From Halanaerobiales bacterium (lineage in GTDB: Bacteria; Bacillota; Halanaerobiia; Halanaerobiales; JADQBU01): a stretch of DNA of 12,058 nucleotides. Position numbers and translations under genes: made by a program. Of the stretch, positions 5,114 through 12,058 are shown piece after piece. Position 1 is the first letter of the stretch, and every line of letters begins with the position of its first letter. The notes under the pieces are model-generated. The model worked only from the letters and a program-made list of their open reading frames with translations, was not told the origin of the DNA and did no database searches. The stretch is taken from positions 1-12,058 of the forward strand of contig JADQBU010000306.1 of the NCBI GenBank assembly GCA_016278435.1, given 5' to 3'.

Positions 5114-5968
5114 TTATCCTTTGACCGACCCAGCCAGAATACCTCGGACGAAATACCTCTGCAGACTGAAGAAGATGATCAGTGGTACGATCATGGAAAC
5201 AAACGCCGCTGCAGTCAGCAGATGCCAGTCCTGACCATAGGAGCCTACCAGACTTGATAAGCGGACCGTCAGTGGTGCTACTGACCTGTTTCCGCCCAGA
5301 TAAATCAAGGCTACCAGCAGATCATTCCAGACCCAGAGAAACTGAAAGATAATGAGTGAAGCCAGGGCTGGAATCGAAAGCGGTAGGGCCAGCCGGTAAA
5401 AGACCGTCCACATAGAAGCACCATCAATATAGGCTGCTTCAAATAAATCATCCGGTAGGGATACAAAGAAATTATGGAGCATAAATACTGCAAATGGTAG
5501 TCCATAACCGGTATGTACCAGCCATAGTCCGGGAAAGGTCCCTGCTATTCCCAGAATATTAAAGATCTTAAGTATGGGGATAAAAGTTAACTGCAGGGGA
5601 ACGACCAACAGTCCAACAATCAGGGCATAAGCTAATCCCCGGCCTTTAAATTCAATCTTGGCCAGACTGAAGGCGGCAAAGGCAGCTGCCATTACAGGTA
5701 ACAGAGTCCCCATTATGGCAATGAAAAAACTGTTTCTAAAGGCAGTATCCATTCCGGCTGAACCAAGAACCTGTTTGTAGTTTTCCAGGGTAAACTGAGT
5801 AAATTTAAGGGGATTATTGAGAACGGTCCACCAGCCCGAATTACTGACCGCCTCTTCCGGACGGAAAGAGGTTATCAATAACCCAAGGGTTGGTAGAACC
5901 CAGATCAGCATAAAGAGCAAAATAATGATATTAAGAAATATCCTACTGGATGTTTTTCTCAGGTTCAT
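5114..5968 (-). CDS. Sugar ABC transporter permease, MalG/AglG type
   Basis: Inner-membrane permease of 284 residues with six predicted helices, one half of a carbohydrate importer channel. The EAA coupling loop, which docks on the ATPase, begins at Glu177 (EAAYIDGASM, ending LPLSIP at ~200). The stretches LLVVPLQ (120-126), FQFLWVWNDLLVAL (208-221) and the C-terminal LQRYFVRGILAGSVKG resemble the AglG alpha-glucoside permeases closely, more so than classic MalG. The ATG overlaps the stop of the upstream permease by one base (TAATG), which implies translational coupling, and GGAGGAAAG lies just before it. It is the last gene of the operon: no ATPase or glycoside hydrolase follows, only the repeat array. 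Substrate beyond an oligosaccharide or glucoside is not determined. Confidence 0.92.
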   Translation of the reverse strand: MNLRKTSSRIFLNIIILLFMLIWVLPTLGLLITSFRPEEAVSNSGWWTVLNNPLKFTQFTLENYKQVLGSAGMDTAFRNSFFIAIMGTLLPVMAAAFAAFSLAKIEFKGRGLAYALIVGLLVVPLQLTFIPILKIFNILGIAGTFPGLWLVHTGYGLPFAVFMLHNFFVSLPDDLFEAAYIDGASMWTVFYRLALPLSIPALASLIIFQFLWVWNDLLVALIYLGGNRSVAPLTVRLSSLVGSYGQDWHLLTAAAFVSMIVPLIIFFSLQRYFVRGILAGSVKG

Positions 5969-6840
5969 TAGCTTTCCTCCCCCTTCATCCGCTTAATATT
6001 CATGATAATTACCGGAATAATAAAAACAAAGAGAACAACGGCAATGGCACTGGCCCGGCCGAAGTTTCGATACTGGAACATTTCCTTATACATCCTGTTA
6101 GCTATAACCTCTGTCCGGTAGTTACCATTAGTCATGACATAAACTACATCAAATATTTTCAGTACATTGACGACCATGGTCGTAGCCACAACAGCGATAG
6201 TTGGTTTCATTGTGGGGAAGATTATATGGCGGAATACCTGCCATTCATTGGCTCCATCTACCCGCCCTGCTTCGAGCATGTCTTTGGGTATTCCCTTATA
6301 GGAAGCAGAGAGGATAACCATACAGAACCCGGTCCAGATCCAGATTCCGACAAAGATCAGGGAGAGGTTATTCATCCACGGGCCCTGGATCAACCAGCCC
6401 TCAGGTTGTAAGCCCAGAGTGATCATCAGCTGGTTTAAAAGACCGATCTGTTTACTCCCGGGCGGCCGGAAAGTATAGACAAACTTCCAGATAACACCGG
6501 CTCCCACGAAAGATATAGCCATCGGCAAGAAGATAACCGACTTGGCAAACTTTTCATATTTAATCTTGTCGGTTAGAATGGCCAGAATTAAACCAACTCC
6601 AACAGTACCGGCTGTGAAAAATATTAGCCACATTAGATTGTTTCTAAACGAGATAAGCATATCACGATTGGTAAAGGCGTAAATGTAGTTTTTGATTCCG
6701 ACAAAATGTTCAGACTGCTGGTCCATAAAACTGAGAATAACAGTCTGTACTGATGGATAAATAAGAACAAAGGCCAGAATCAAAAGGGCGGGCCCCAGAA
6801 AAAGGGCCACCCATTTCTTTTTATTTTGAAACATATTCAT
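5968..6840 (-). CDS. Sugar ABC transporter permease, MalF/AglF type
   Basis: Partner permease of 290 residues with six predicted helices (first at about 11-30). The EAA loop runs from Glu190 (EAGRVDGANEWQVF) to Pro213. The motifs SFVGAGVIWKFVY (110-122), GIWIWTGFCMVILSAS (165-180) and KIFDVVYVMTNGN (228-240) are those of AglF-like alpha-glucoside permeases. It lacks the extra N-terminal helices and large periplasmic loop of enteric MalF. The ATG at 6838-6840 (minus strand) follows GGGAGGG; a second ATG two codons later is possible. It lies 53 bp behind the binding-protein gene and overlaps the next permease gene by one base, so the three genes form one operon. Confidence 0.92.
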   Translation of the reverse strand: MNMFQNKKKWVALFLGPALLILAFVLIYPSVQTVILSFMDQQSEHFVGIKNYIYAFTNRDMLISFRNNLMWLIFFTAGTVGVGLILAILTDKIKYEKFAKSVIFLPMAISFVGAGVIWKFVYTFRPPGSKQIGLLNQLMITLGLQPEGWLIQGPWMNNLSLIFVGIWIWTGFCMVILSASYKGIPKDMLEAGRVDGANEWQVFRHIIFPTMKPTIAVVATTMVVNVLKIFDVVYVMTNGNYRTEVIANRMYKEMFQYRNFGRASAIAVVLFVFIIPVIIMNIKRMKGEES

Positions 6841-6893
6841 ACCTGATCCCTCCCGGTTCTATGCCAACAGCAAGTGCCGATTTTAAGATTACT

Positions 6894-8192
6894 TTAATCG
6901 GTAGCTGCACCGGTTGTATAGGTCTCATCAGCAGTCTGTTCGATATTATTCAGGACACTATCCAGTGATGTTCCACCGACATAATCCAGAATTCCCTGCC
7001 AGAAAGCACCGGAACCGATAGCTGCCGGCATGGAGTCAGAACCGTCAAAACGGAAGACTGAAGCATTACTGAGGACACCGGCGATCTTTCTGGTGATACT
7101 ATCAGGATAGACATTGGGGTTGATCCGGTTATTGACACCAATTTTACCCAGTTCAGCTATCCAGATAGTCTGGGCACCGGGAGAAGCAAGATAGTTCATG
7201 AACTTACGTGCTTCTTCATTATCATTCATCATACTGATCATATCAGCTCCACCAAGTACAGGAGTTCCCAGTTCTTTCTTGATCGGTGGGAAGGGGAAGA
7301 AGTCAAAGTCTTTCCCTGCTTCTAGATCAGGATTATTATCCTTGATAAAGCTGGTGATAAAGCTTGCCTGACGGTGTAAATAGGCCTTCGGCGGATTATC
7401 AAACAGTGGGTTAGCAGCCTCGCCGAAGTTTGTAGACAGAACGGTTATCGGTCCACCCCATACCTGTTTGGAATCACGGGCAATGTTACCAAAGATCTGG
7501 AAGGCTTCCTTGATTCTGTCATCGGTCCAGGGGATATCATGAGCTACCCATTTATCATAGACTTCAGGACCGGCTGTACGGAGCAGAATATCTTCAATCC
7601 AGTCAGTTCCAGGCCAACCGCTGGCTGCACCTGATTCCAGGCCTATAGACCAGGGAGTCTGTCCGTTAGCTATCATTTTGTCAGTTAGAGCCTTCAGTTC
7701 ATCCCAGGTTGTCGGTATTTTATATCCGTTTTCTGCAAAAGCCTGAGGATTATACCAGACAAGACTCTTGACATCGGCTGAGATGTAGAGACCATACATG
7801 CCATCATTATAAGTGGCAAGATCGATCCATTTCTGGTCATAATCTTTTTTAAAGGTATCCATATCAAAGACTTTAGTCAGATCAACCAAGTCACCTTCCT
7901 GGGCATGGCCTTTCATCATCCCGAGACCAGTAAGCTGAACTACATCGGGAGGATTACCTGCCTGCAGGCGGGTGGTGAGGAGAGTAGGAAGATCCCGGGT
8001 CCCCTCAAATTGAACATCAATCCCGGTAGCAACTTCAAAAGGTTCAATCATCTTATTAAAAGCTTCCAGTTCCTGTCCGCCCCAGACACCCATGACTGAT
8101 ACTTTCCCGTCATCCTGTGCCAGAACACTACCACTTAGTAGCAAACATGTCAGTAAAATAAAACCTGTTGAAAGCGCGAGTATTTTTTTCAT
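6894..8192 (-). CDS. Sugar ABC transporter substrate-binding protein, AglE-like
   Basis: Family 1 extracellular solute-binding protein of 432 residues that captures the sugar for the two permeases downstream. Residues 1-25 form a signal peptide ending GSVLA before QDD, a signal-peptidase-I site. The Cys at position 16 lies inside the hydrophobic core with no lipobox, so the mature protein should be soluble and periplasmic. Family features include the opening strand VMGVWGGQELEAF, the QAGNPPDVVQL segment (loop near the ligand), KSLVWYNPQAF (hinge strand) and PTTWDELKAL. The run WPGTDWIEDILLRTAG and the YDKW.AHDIPW segment are typical of AglE-type alpha-glucoside binders, so an alpha-glucoside is the likeliest ligand class; this is inference. 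AGGAGG stands 6 nt before the ATG. As usual for such operons, the binding protein is first. Confidence 0.92.
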   Translation of the reverse strand: MKKILALSTGFILLTCLLLSGSVLAQDDGKVSVMGVWGGQELEAFNKMIEPFEVATGIDVQFEGTRDLPTLLTTRLQAGNPPDVVQLTGLGMMKGHAQEGDLVDLTKVFDMDTFKKDYDQKWIDLATYNDGMYGLYISADVKSLVWYNPQAFAENGYKIPTTWDELKALTDKMIANGQTPWSIGLESGAASGWPGTDWIEDILLRTAGPEVYDKWVAHDIPWTDDRIKEAFQIFGNIARDSKQVWGGPITVLSTNFGEAANPLFDNPPKAYLHRQASFITSFIKDNNPDLEAGKDFDFFPFPPIKKELGTPVLGGADMISMMNDNEEARKFMNYLASPGAQTIWIAELGKIGVNNRINPNVYPDSITRKIAGVLSNASVFRFDGSDSMPAAIGSGAFWQGILDYVGGTSLDSVLNNIEQTADETYTTGAATD

Positions 8193-8454
8193 GTTACTCC
8201 TCCTTAGATGAAAATAGTTTTTAAATTCCTTTTATTAAATAATATTATTCATAATTGTATAAATTCCTCCCTTGTGAAGAAAAAAATTATCTGAAAATAA
8301 CGTCAATAATGCCCATAAGCCCTGTCAATCCAGTGTAATTAGTAATAATAATAATTATTAAAAAACCCTGTTTTTCCTCATATAAATTATATTAAAAAGT
8401 TGCCTATTTATTAAGAAAATTAAGAATAATAAACTCATATTGAGTAAAATTTTC
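8193..8454. other. Divergent intergenic region between the sugar and dipeptide operons
   Basis: Very AT-rich. For the leftward sugar operon, a TACAAT at 8254-8259 (minus strand) is the best -10, but its -35 (TTTCTT) is weak, so an activator may be needed. On the same strand the word ATTGAC occurs twice, 22 bp apart (8301-8307 and 8323-8329), two helical turns, which would suit a protein binding one face of the DNA. A 12-bp AT-only palindrome (TAATAATTATTA) lies at 8349-8360. An ATG at 8440 opens the dppA frame but precedes the promoter and is not the real start. Confidence 0.4.
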
Positions 8455-8483
8455 TTGCACATTTCCCTGAGATTTGATAACAT
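8455..8483 (+). promoter_or_regulatory. Promoter of the dipeptide transport operon
   Basis: TTGCAC (8455-8460) and TAACAT (8478-8483) are separated by 17 bp. The predicted start near 8490 gives a leader of about 46 nt to the TTG start codon at 8536. Confidence 0.5.
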
Positions 8484-8535
8484 TATAAGGGGAATATCAC
8501 ATTATAAAATTAGTAGAAAGAAGGAGGAAGCTAAT

Positions 8536-10110
8536 TTGCGTAAGAATGTTTTATTTGTTGTAGTTATGGTTATGGCATTAATGGTAAGTTTATTTGGTGT
8601 AGTTTCAGCAGCGGAATATGGAGGAACTCTTGTTTTTGGGCGCGGTTCTGATGCTGTCAGGCTTGACCCCGCTGACGTAACTGATGGTGAATCAGTCAAG
8701 GTACTTACAAATGTTTTTGAAGGTCTGGTAGCATTTAAAGAAGGTAGTACAGAAGTTGAACCTGCACTGGCTACAGCCTGGAGGGTGTCCAATGGTGGTA
8801 AAACCTGGGAATTCAAACTCCGTGAAGGTGTCAAGTTCCACGATGGTACCGATTTTACCGCTGATGATGTCGTATTTACTTTTGAACGCCAGATGTATGA
8901 AGACCATCCCTATCATAAGGGAGACTTCGCTTATTGGGGTTATATGTACAGCATAGTTGAGAGTGTAGAAAAGGTTAATGACTATCAGGTTAAGATTAAC
9001 CTGAGTTCTCCTTATGCTCCCTTCATGTACAACCTGGCCTGTTTTCCGGCTTTTATAGTATCTGAAGATGCCATGAAGGAAAAAGGTGTTGATGGCTTCA
9101 GAACTAGCCCGGTTGGTACCGGCCCCTTTGCCTTTGTTAACTGGGAACATGGCTCTCAGATTACACTGAAAGCCAATGAGAACTACTGGGGCGGTCGTCC
9201 CTATCTGGATAAAGTAGTCTTCCAGGTTGTACCGGAAAATACAACCAGGGTTATGGGGCTTAAAGGTGGAGACCTGGACCTGATCGATAACTTCGGTCCT
9301 CAGAATGTATCCTCCATCCAGCAGGATGCCAATCTTAAACTCTTAAGCCAGCCTGGTATGAATGTTTCTTACCTCGCTATGAACCAGTTACACAAACCTT
9401 TTGATAATAAACTGGTAAGGCAGGCTATTAACTGGGCTATTGATAAAGAGGCTCTTATTGAGAGTATTTATGGTGATACCGCAGTTCCGGCTAAAAATCC
9501 GCTGCCGCCTACTCTCTGGGGTTATAATAACTGGATAAACGATTATGGATATGATCCGGCAAAAGCCAAAGAATTACTTGCCAAAGCTGGTTATCCCGAT
9601 GGCTTTACAGCAGAACTCTGGTATCCAAACAACCCACGTCCTTACATGCCTGACGGCAAGCGGGTAGCCCAGGCTATGCAGAGTAATCTGAGGGATGTTG
9701 GTATTAATGTAGAACTGGTAACCTATGACTGGGGTACCTATCTTGACAAGACAGAAAATGGCGAACATGATATGGCCCTACTCGGCTGGATTGGTGACAA
9801 CGGTGACCCGGATAACTTTATCTATGTCCTGCTTGACAGTGATAATGCTACAATCGGTAGTGCCGGTAATATCGCTTTCTACAACAACTATATCCTGCAT
9901 CAGATTCTGATTCAGGCCCAGCAGACTACTGAAGGTAAACAGGTTAGAGAAGGTCTGTATAAAGCTGCCCAGTATATAATTCACGATGATGCTCCCTGGG
10001 TACCAGTTTCCCATATGAATAAATTCATGGGTGCAGACACTGATGTAATGGGTTATACCATTCATCCTACTGGTCAGGTCTTCCTGAAAAACACCTGGAT
10101 AAAAAAATAA
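8536..10110 (+). CDS. dppA: Dipeptide ABC transporter substrate-binding protein, DppA-like
   Basis: Family 5 solute-binding protein of 524 residues that delivers small peptides to the DppBC channel. The TTG at 8536-8538 is taken as start: AAGGAGG (8521-8527) is 8 nt upstream, the signal peptide starts cleanly (MRKNVLFVVV), and the ATG 32 codons earlier lies before the promoter. Cleavage is expected after residue 25 (GVVSA before AEYGG) with no lipobox cysteine. Family features include FKLREGVKFHDGTDFTADDV, the SPVGTGPF turn, VRQAINWAIDKEALI, and the DppA-specific WGDNGDPDNF-like segment (GWIGDNGDPDNF) that in E. coli DppA holds the Asp binding the peptide amino group. RPYMPDGKR matches the region of the Arg that binds the carboxylate. 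The overall match to E. coli DppA is close, so dipeptides are the likely ligand; other oligopeptides cannot be excluded. Confidence 0.93.
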   Translation: MRKNVLFVVVMVMALMVSLFGVVSAAEYGGTLVFGRGSDAVRLDPADVTDGESVKVLTNVFEGLVAFKEGSTEVEPALATAWRVSNGGKTWEFKLREGVKFHDGTDFTADDVVFTFERQMYEDHPYHKGDFAYWGYMYSIVESVEKVNDYQVKINLSSPYAPFMYNLACFPAFIVSEDAMKEKGVDGFRTSPVGTGPFAFVNWEHGSQITLKANENYWGGRPYLDKVVFQVVPENTTRVMGLKGGDLDLIDNFGPQNVSSIQQDANLKLLSQPGMNVSYLAMNQLHKPFDNKLVRQAINWAIDKEALIESIYGDTAVPAKNPLPPTLWGYNNWINDYGYDPAKAKELLAKAGYPDGFTAELWYPNNPRPYMPDGKRVAQAMQSNLRDVGINVELVTYDWGTYLDKTENGEHDMALLGWIGDNGDPDNFIYVLLDSDNATIGSAGNIAFYNNYILHQILIQAQQTTEGKQVREGLYKAAQYIIHDDAPWVPVSHMNKFMGADTDVMGYTIHPTGQVFLKNTWIKK

Positions 10111-10139
10111 ATATGGTTAATTGAATGACTATAATTCAC

Positions 10140-10170
10140 CCTGCTGGCCCCTTTCCTGCGGGTCAGCAGG
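10140..10170 (+). terminator. Intercistronic hairpin between dppA and dppB
   Basis: CCTGCTGGCCC (10140-10150) pairs with GGGTCAGCAGG (10160-10170): 11 pairs with one G-T wobble and a 9-nt loop. The following ATTATCTTTA is a poor T tract, so partial termination or 3' protection of the dppA message is more likely than full stop. That would give the usual excess of binding protein over permeases. A lone TATAAT at 10224-10229 without a good -35 could add a weak internal promoter for dppB. Confidence 0.65.
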
Positions 10171-10273
10171 ATTATCTTTACAGGATTATTTAATTAAAAT
10201 CAAATAATGGGATTTTATTATTATATAATGGAATTCATTTACTTATAAAATTTAGTTAATGGGAGAGTTAATT

Positions 10274-11275
10274 ATGTTGCGTTATATTCTCAAACGATTG
10301 TTATTTTTAATTCCGGTCCTGGTTATCATGTCATTTCTTATATTTGGAATGATCGACCTGATTCCGGGTGACCCGGCCCAGATGATTCTGGGAACACATG
10401 TAACAGAGGAAACACTGGCCAAGGCCAGGGAGGAGATGGGTCTAAATGATCCATTTTTTGTACGTTATGGCCGCTTTTTAGCAGATATCTTCCGGCTTGA
10501 TCTGGGAGAATCGCTAATGTCACGGCGTTCAGTCTGGGAAATGCTGGGGACGAAACTGCCGGCAACCCTTGAGCTATCCTTTTTTGCTATGATCTTTGCC
10601 GTAGTTGTAGGTCTTCTTGCTGGAGTTATTGCGGCCTGGAAGCAGAATACTATTATGGATTATTTCTCTTCACTGATAGCCTTAATCGGTATTTCCATGC
10701 CGATTTACTGGCTGGGTTTTATGTTAATACTCTTTTTCGGGGTAAAGTTAAATATTTTACCTACTTCAGGGCGGATGCCGGCCGAGATAAACCCTGATGT
10801 GTTAAAAACCAACTTTTACCTTTTCGAGAGCCTTTTTACCGGTAAATGGAAAATATTCTGGGCCTGTGTCAAGCATATGGTTTTACCGGCGGTTGCTCTG
10901 GGTACGATTCCGATGGCGATTATTGCCCGGATGACCAGGTCTTCCCTGCTGGAAGTATTAAAGCAGGACTACATGCGTACAGCCCGGGCCAAGGGTTTAA
11001 AGTTTTTTGATATCTTTATTCATGCTATTAAGAATGCAGCCATTCCGATTGTCACGGTTTTTGGTATGCAGTTTGGCCGTTTTATGGGTGGAGCTGTTCT
11101 GACTGAATCTGTTTTTGCCTGGCCGGGAATGGGCAAATGGCTGCTTGATGGAATAAATACACGTGATTTTCCGGTGGTTACCGGTGGGGCCCTGACAGTT
11201 GCTTTTCTTTTTGTTTTTGTTAATCTACTGACAGATTTAACTTATACCCTGCTGGATCCCAGGATTAAATACTGA
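10274..11275 (+). CDS. dppB: Dipeptide ABC transporter permease, DppB-like
   Basis: Inner-membrane permease of 333 residues. It opens with the typical DppB/OppB start ([16 protein letters not shown]) and first helix, followed by the conserved IDLIPGDPA turn, the large loop with LGESLMSRR, and five further helices. The EAA-like coupling loop RTARAKGL lies at about 235-242, and the C-terminus ends in the family LLDPRIKY. The start is placed at ATG 10274 because GGGAGAG (10261-10267) stands 6 nt before it; an in-frame ATG at 10259 overlaps that ribosome binding site and is unlikely. dppC follows after 23 bp. The ATPase genes (dppD, dppF) are not in view and probably lie beyond the right edge. 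Confidence 0.95.
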   Translation: MLRYILKRLLFLIPVLVIMSFLIFGMIDLIPGDPAQMILGTHVTEETLAKAREEMGLNDPFFVRYGRFLADIFRLDLGESLMSRRSVWEMLGTKLPATLELSFFAMIFAVVVGLLAGVIAAWKQNTIMDYFSSLIALIGISMPIYWLGFMLILFFGVKLNILPTSGRMPAEINPDVLKTNFYLFESLFTGKWKIFWACVKHMVLPAVALGTIPMAIIARMTRSSLLEVLKQDYMRTARAKGLKFFDIFIHAIKNAAIPIVTVFGMQFGRFMGGAVLTESVFAWPGMGKWLLDGINTRDFPVVTGGALTVAFLFVFVNLLTDLTYTLLDPRIKY

Positions 11276-11298
11276 TAAATTGGGGAGATTTGTGTACT

Positions 11299-12058
11299 AT
11301 GACTAATGAAAATAACAAACATAAGAAATATCAAAAAACCAGCCTGGCCTATGATGCCTGGAAACGCCTTCACCGTAACAAACTGGCAGTTGCTGGAATG
11401 GTTATGCTCCTGCTTTTTGTAATTATGGCTATCTTTGCTCCGGTTATAGCTCCTTATGATCCAATCAAGATCAACTGGGGAGATGAAGCTCTGCCTCCAT
11501 TCTGGATGAGGGACCTTTCCAATCAGAATGGTACGGGCACAATTGAAGGGCAGAAGGAACAGAGCCCTGACGGAAAAAGCGAAAATGATGTTGACGGTGG
11601 CTGGTCAGATGGCTCAGGAGCTGCTGATCAGACAGCTGCCGGCACGGAGGAAACCAGTTCAGGCTGGACAACTACAGAAGAAAACGATAGTGAGACTTCC
11701 GATAACGGATGGACTACTGGAAAGTCTGATCAAACTGGTGAACAGAATGGAAGTGAAGGCGGCTGGATAAGCGGTGCGGAAAGCAGCACTGATGATAATG
11801 TCTTCCAACAGCAGATAGAAGAGAAAAACGAAGAGTCAGTTAATAGGGCCAGCCATGTGTCGGATAATTTCTATTTACTGGGCACAGACCAGATGGGTCG
11901 AGATTTATTTTCCCGGATTATTTATGGAGCCCGTCTGACCCTGATTGTTGGGTTTGTATCGGTTGTAATTTCTCTTCTGATCGGTACTATCCTCGGTTTA
12001 GTTTCCGGTTATTTCGGGGGTCTTGCCGATACGCTTATCATGCGGGTCATGGATATAG
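11299..12058 (+). CDS. dppC: Dipeptide ABC transporter permease, DppC-like, with large acidic GW-containing loop insert (partial)
   Basis: The first 253 codons of the second permease; the window ends inside the gene (last codon ATA plus one base). The ATG at 11299 follows GGGGAG (11282-11287). A cytoplasmic basic N-terminus ([10 protein letters not shown], 21-30) leads into helix 1 (about 31-50) and the conserved APYDP (51-55). The DppC hallmark [12 protein letters not shown] (195-206) and helices 2 and 3 follow. In ordinary DppC/OppC these two motifs are separated by a few tens of residues; here it is about 140. The extra segment (about 71-187) is Gly/Ser/Thr/Asp/Glu-rich, with one basic residue between 94 and 175 and four Gly-Trp words (Trp 102, 123, 138, 156). 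It lies outside the membrane, facing the periplasm. The frame is continuous with family sequence on both sides, so this is an in-frame insertion, not a frameshift. Confidence 0.92.
   Translation, partial: MTNENNKHKKYQKTSLAYDAWKRLHRNKLAVAGMVMLLLFVIMAIFAPVIAPYDPIKINWGDEALPPFWMRDLSNQNGTGTIEGQKEQSPDGKSENDVDGGWSDGSGAADQTAAGTEETSSGWTTTEENDSETSDNGWTTGKSDQTGEQNGSEGGWISGAESSTDDNVFQQQIEEKNEESVNRASHVSDNFYLLGTDQMGRDLFSRIIYGARLTLIVGFVSVVISLLIGTILGLVSGYFGGLADTLIMRVMDI

Noticed and set aside
5950..6411. A 153-codon plus-strand frame opposite the MalF-type permease gene
   Set aside because: It is antisense to a clear permease gene, with no family resemblance and no ribosome binding site of note.
8349..8360. 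A 12-bp perfect palindrome TAATAATTATTA
   Set aside because: It contains only A and T in a very AT-rich gap, so it is easily chance; not offered as an operator.
8440..8535. Upstream ATG that would extend the DppA-like protein by 32 residues
   Set aside because: It lies before the predicted promoter, would bury the signal peptide behind a basic stretch, and lacks a ribosome binding site, whereas TTG 8536 has a strong one.
11528..11770. An 80-codon plus-strand frame inside the dppC insert
   Set aside because: It overlaps the dppC frame, which is continuous with family motifs on both sides. The alternative frame has no recognisable features and reflects the lack of stops in low-complexity coding DNA.

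Overview
The window reads as a low-GC, AT-rich chromosome from an anaerobic, endospore-lineage Firmicute with a two-membrane (diderm) envelope; Halanaerobiales such as Halothermothrix or Halanaerobium are the best guess. The basis is: a YtfJ/GerW sporulation-family protein; strong AGGAGG-type ribosome binding sites with TTG and GTG starts; and two ABC solute-binding proteins whose signal peptides end in signal-peptidase-I sites with no lipobox cysteine, as expected if they are soluble in a periplasm. The taxon is an inference from protein style, not a database result.

Left part (1-2600): histidine catabolism. A stand-alone cyclodeaminase (fchA type) is followed by hutH (histidine ammonia-lyase, intact MIO triad). 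A rho-independent terminator sits only about 30 bp before hutH, which suggests a conditional terminator in its leader. Directly after the hutH stop, in the same frame, is the 25-codon tail of a cupin gene that is otherwise missing. A bidirectional terminator closes the block.

Middle (2600-4340): a ytfJ-like gene (minus) and a vanZ-like gene (plus) are divergent. Then comes a decaying nickel locus on the minus strand. nikR has complete nickel ligands, but its expected ATG appears to be ATA. Immediately behind its stop lies the last third of an Fe/B12/nickel-type ABC ATPase whose front is deleted.

Repeat region (4340-5113): about 770 bp without protein genes. It is a mosaic of two full 135-bp tandem repeats, a partial third copy, a dispersed 29-bp core, and several hairpin modules. 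Two modules share a hairpin whose stem changes by compensating base pairs. A strong minus-strand terminator at the left end suggests the array is transcribed leftward.

Right part: a minus-strand sugar ABC operon (binding protein, two permeases, AglEFG-like, no ATPase or glycosidase in view) faces a plus-strand dipeptide ABC operon (dppA, dppB, dppC). The dppC gene, cut by the window end, carries a roughly 115-residue acidic Gly/Ser/Thr-rich insert with four Gly-Trp words in its first extracytoplasmic loop. This insert and the structured repeat array are the two most unusual things in the window.
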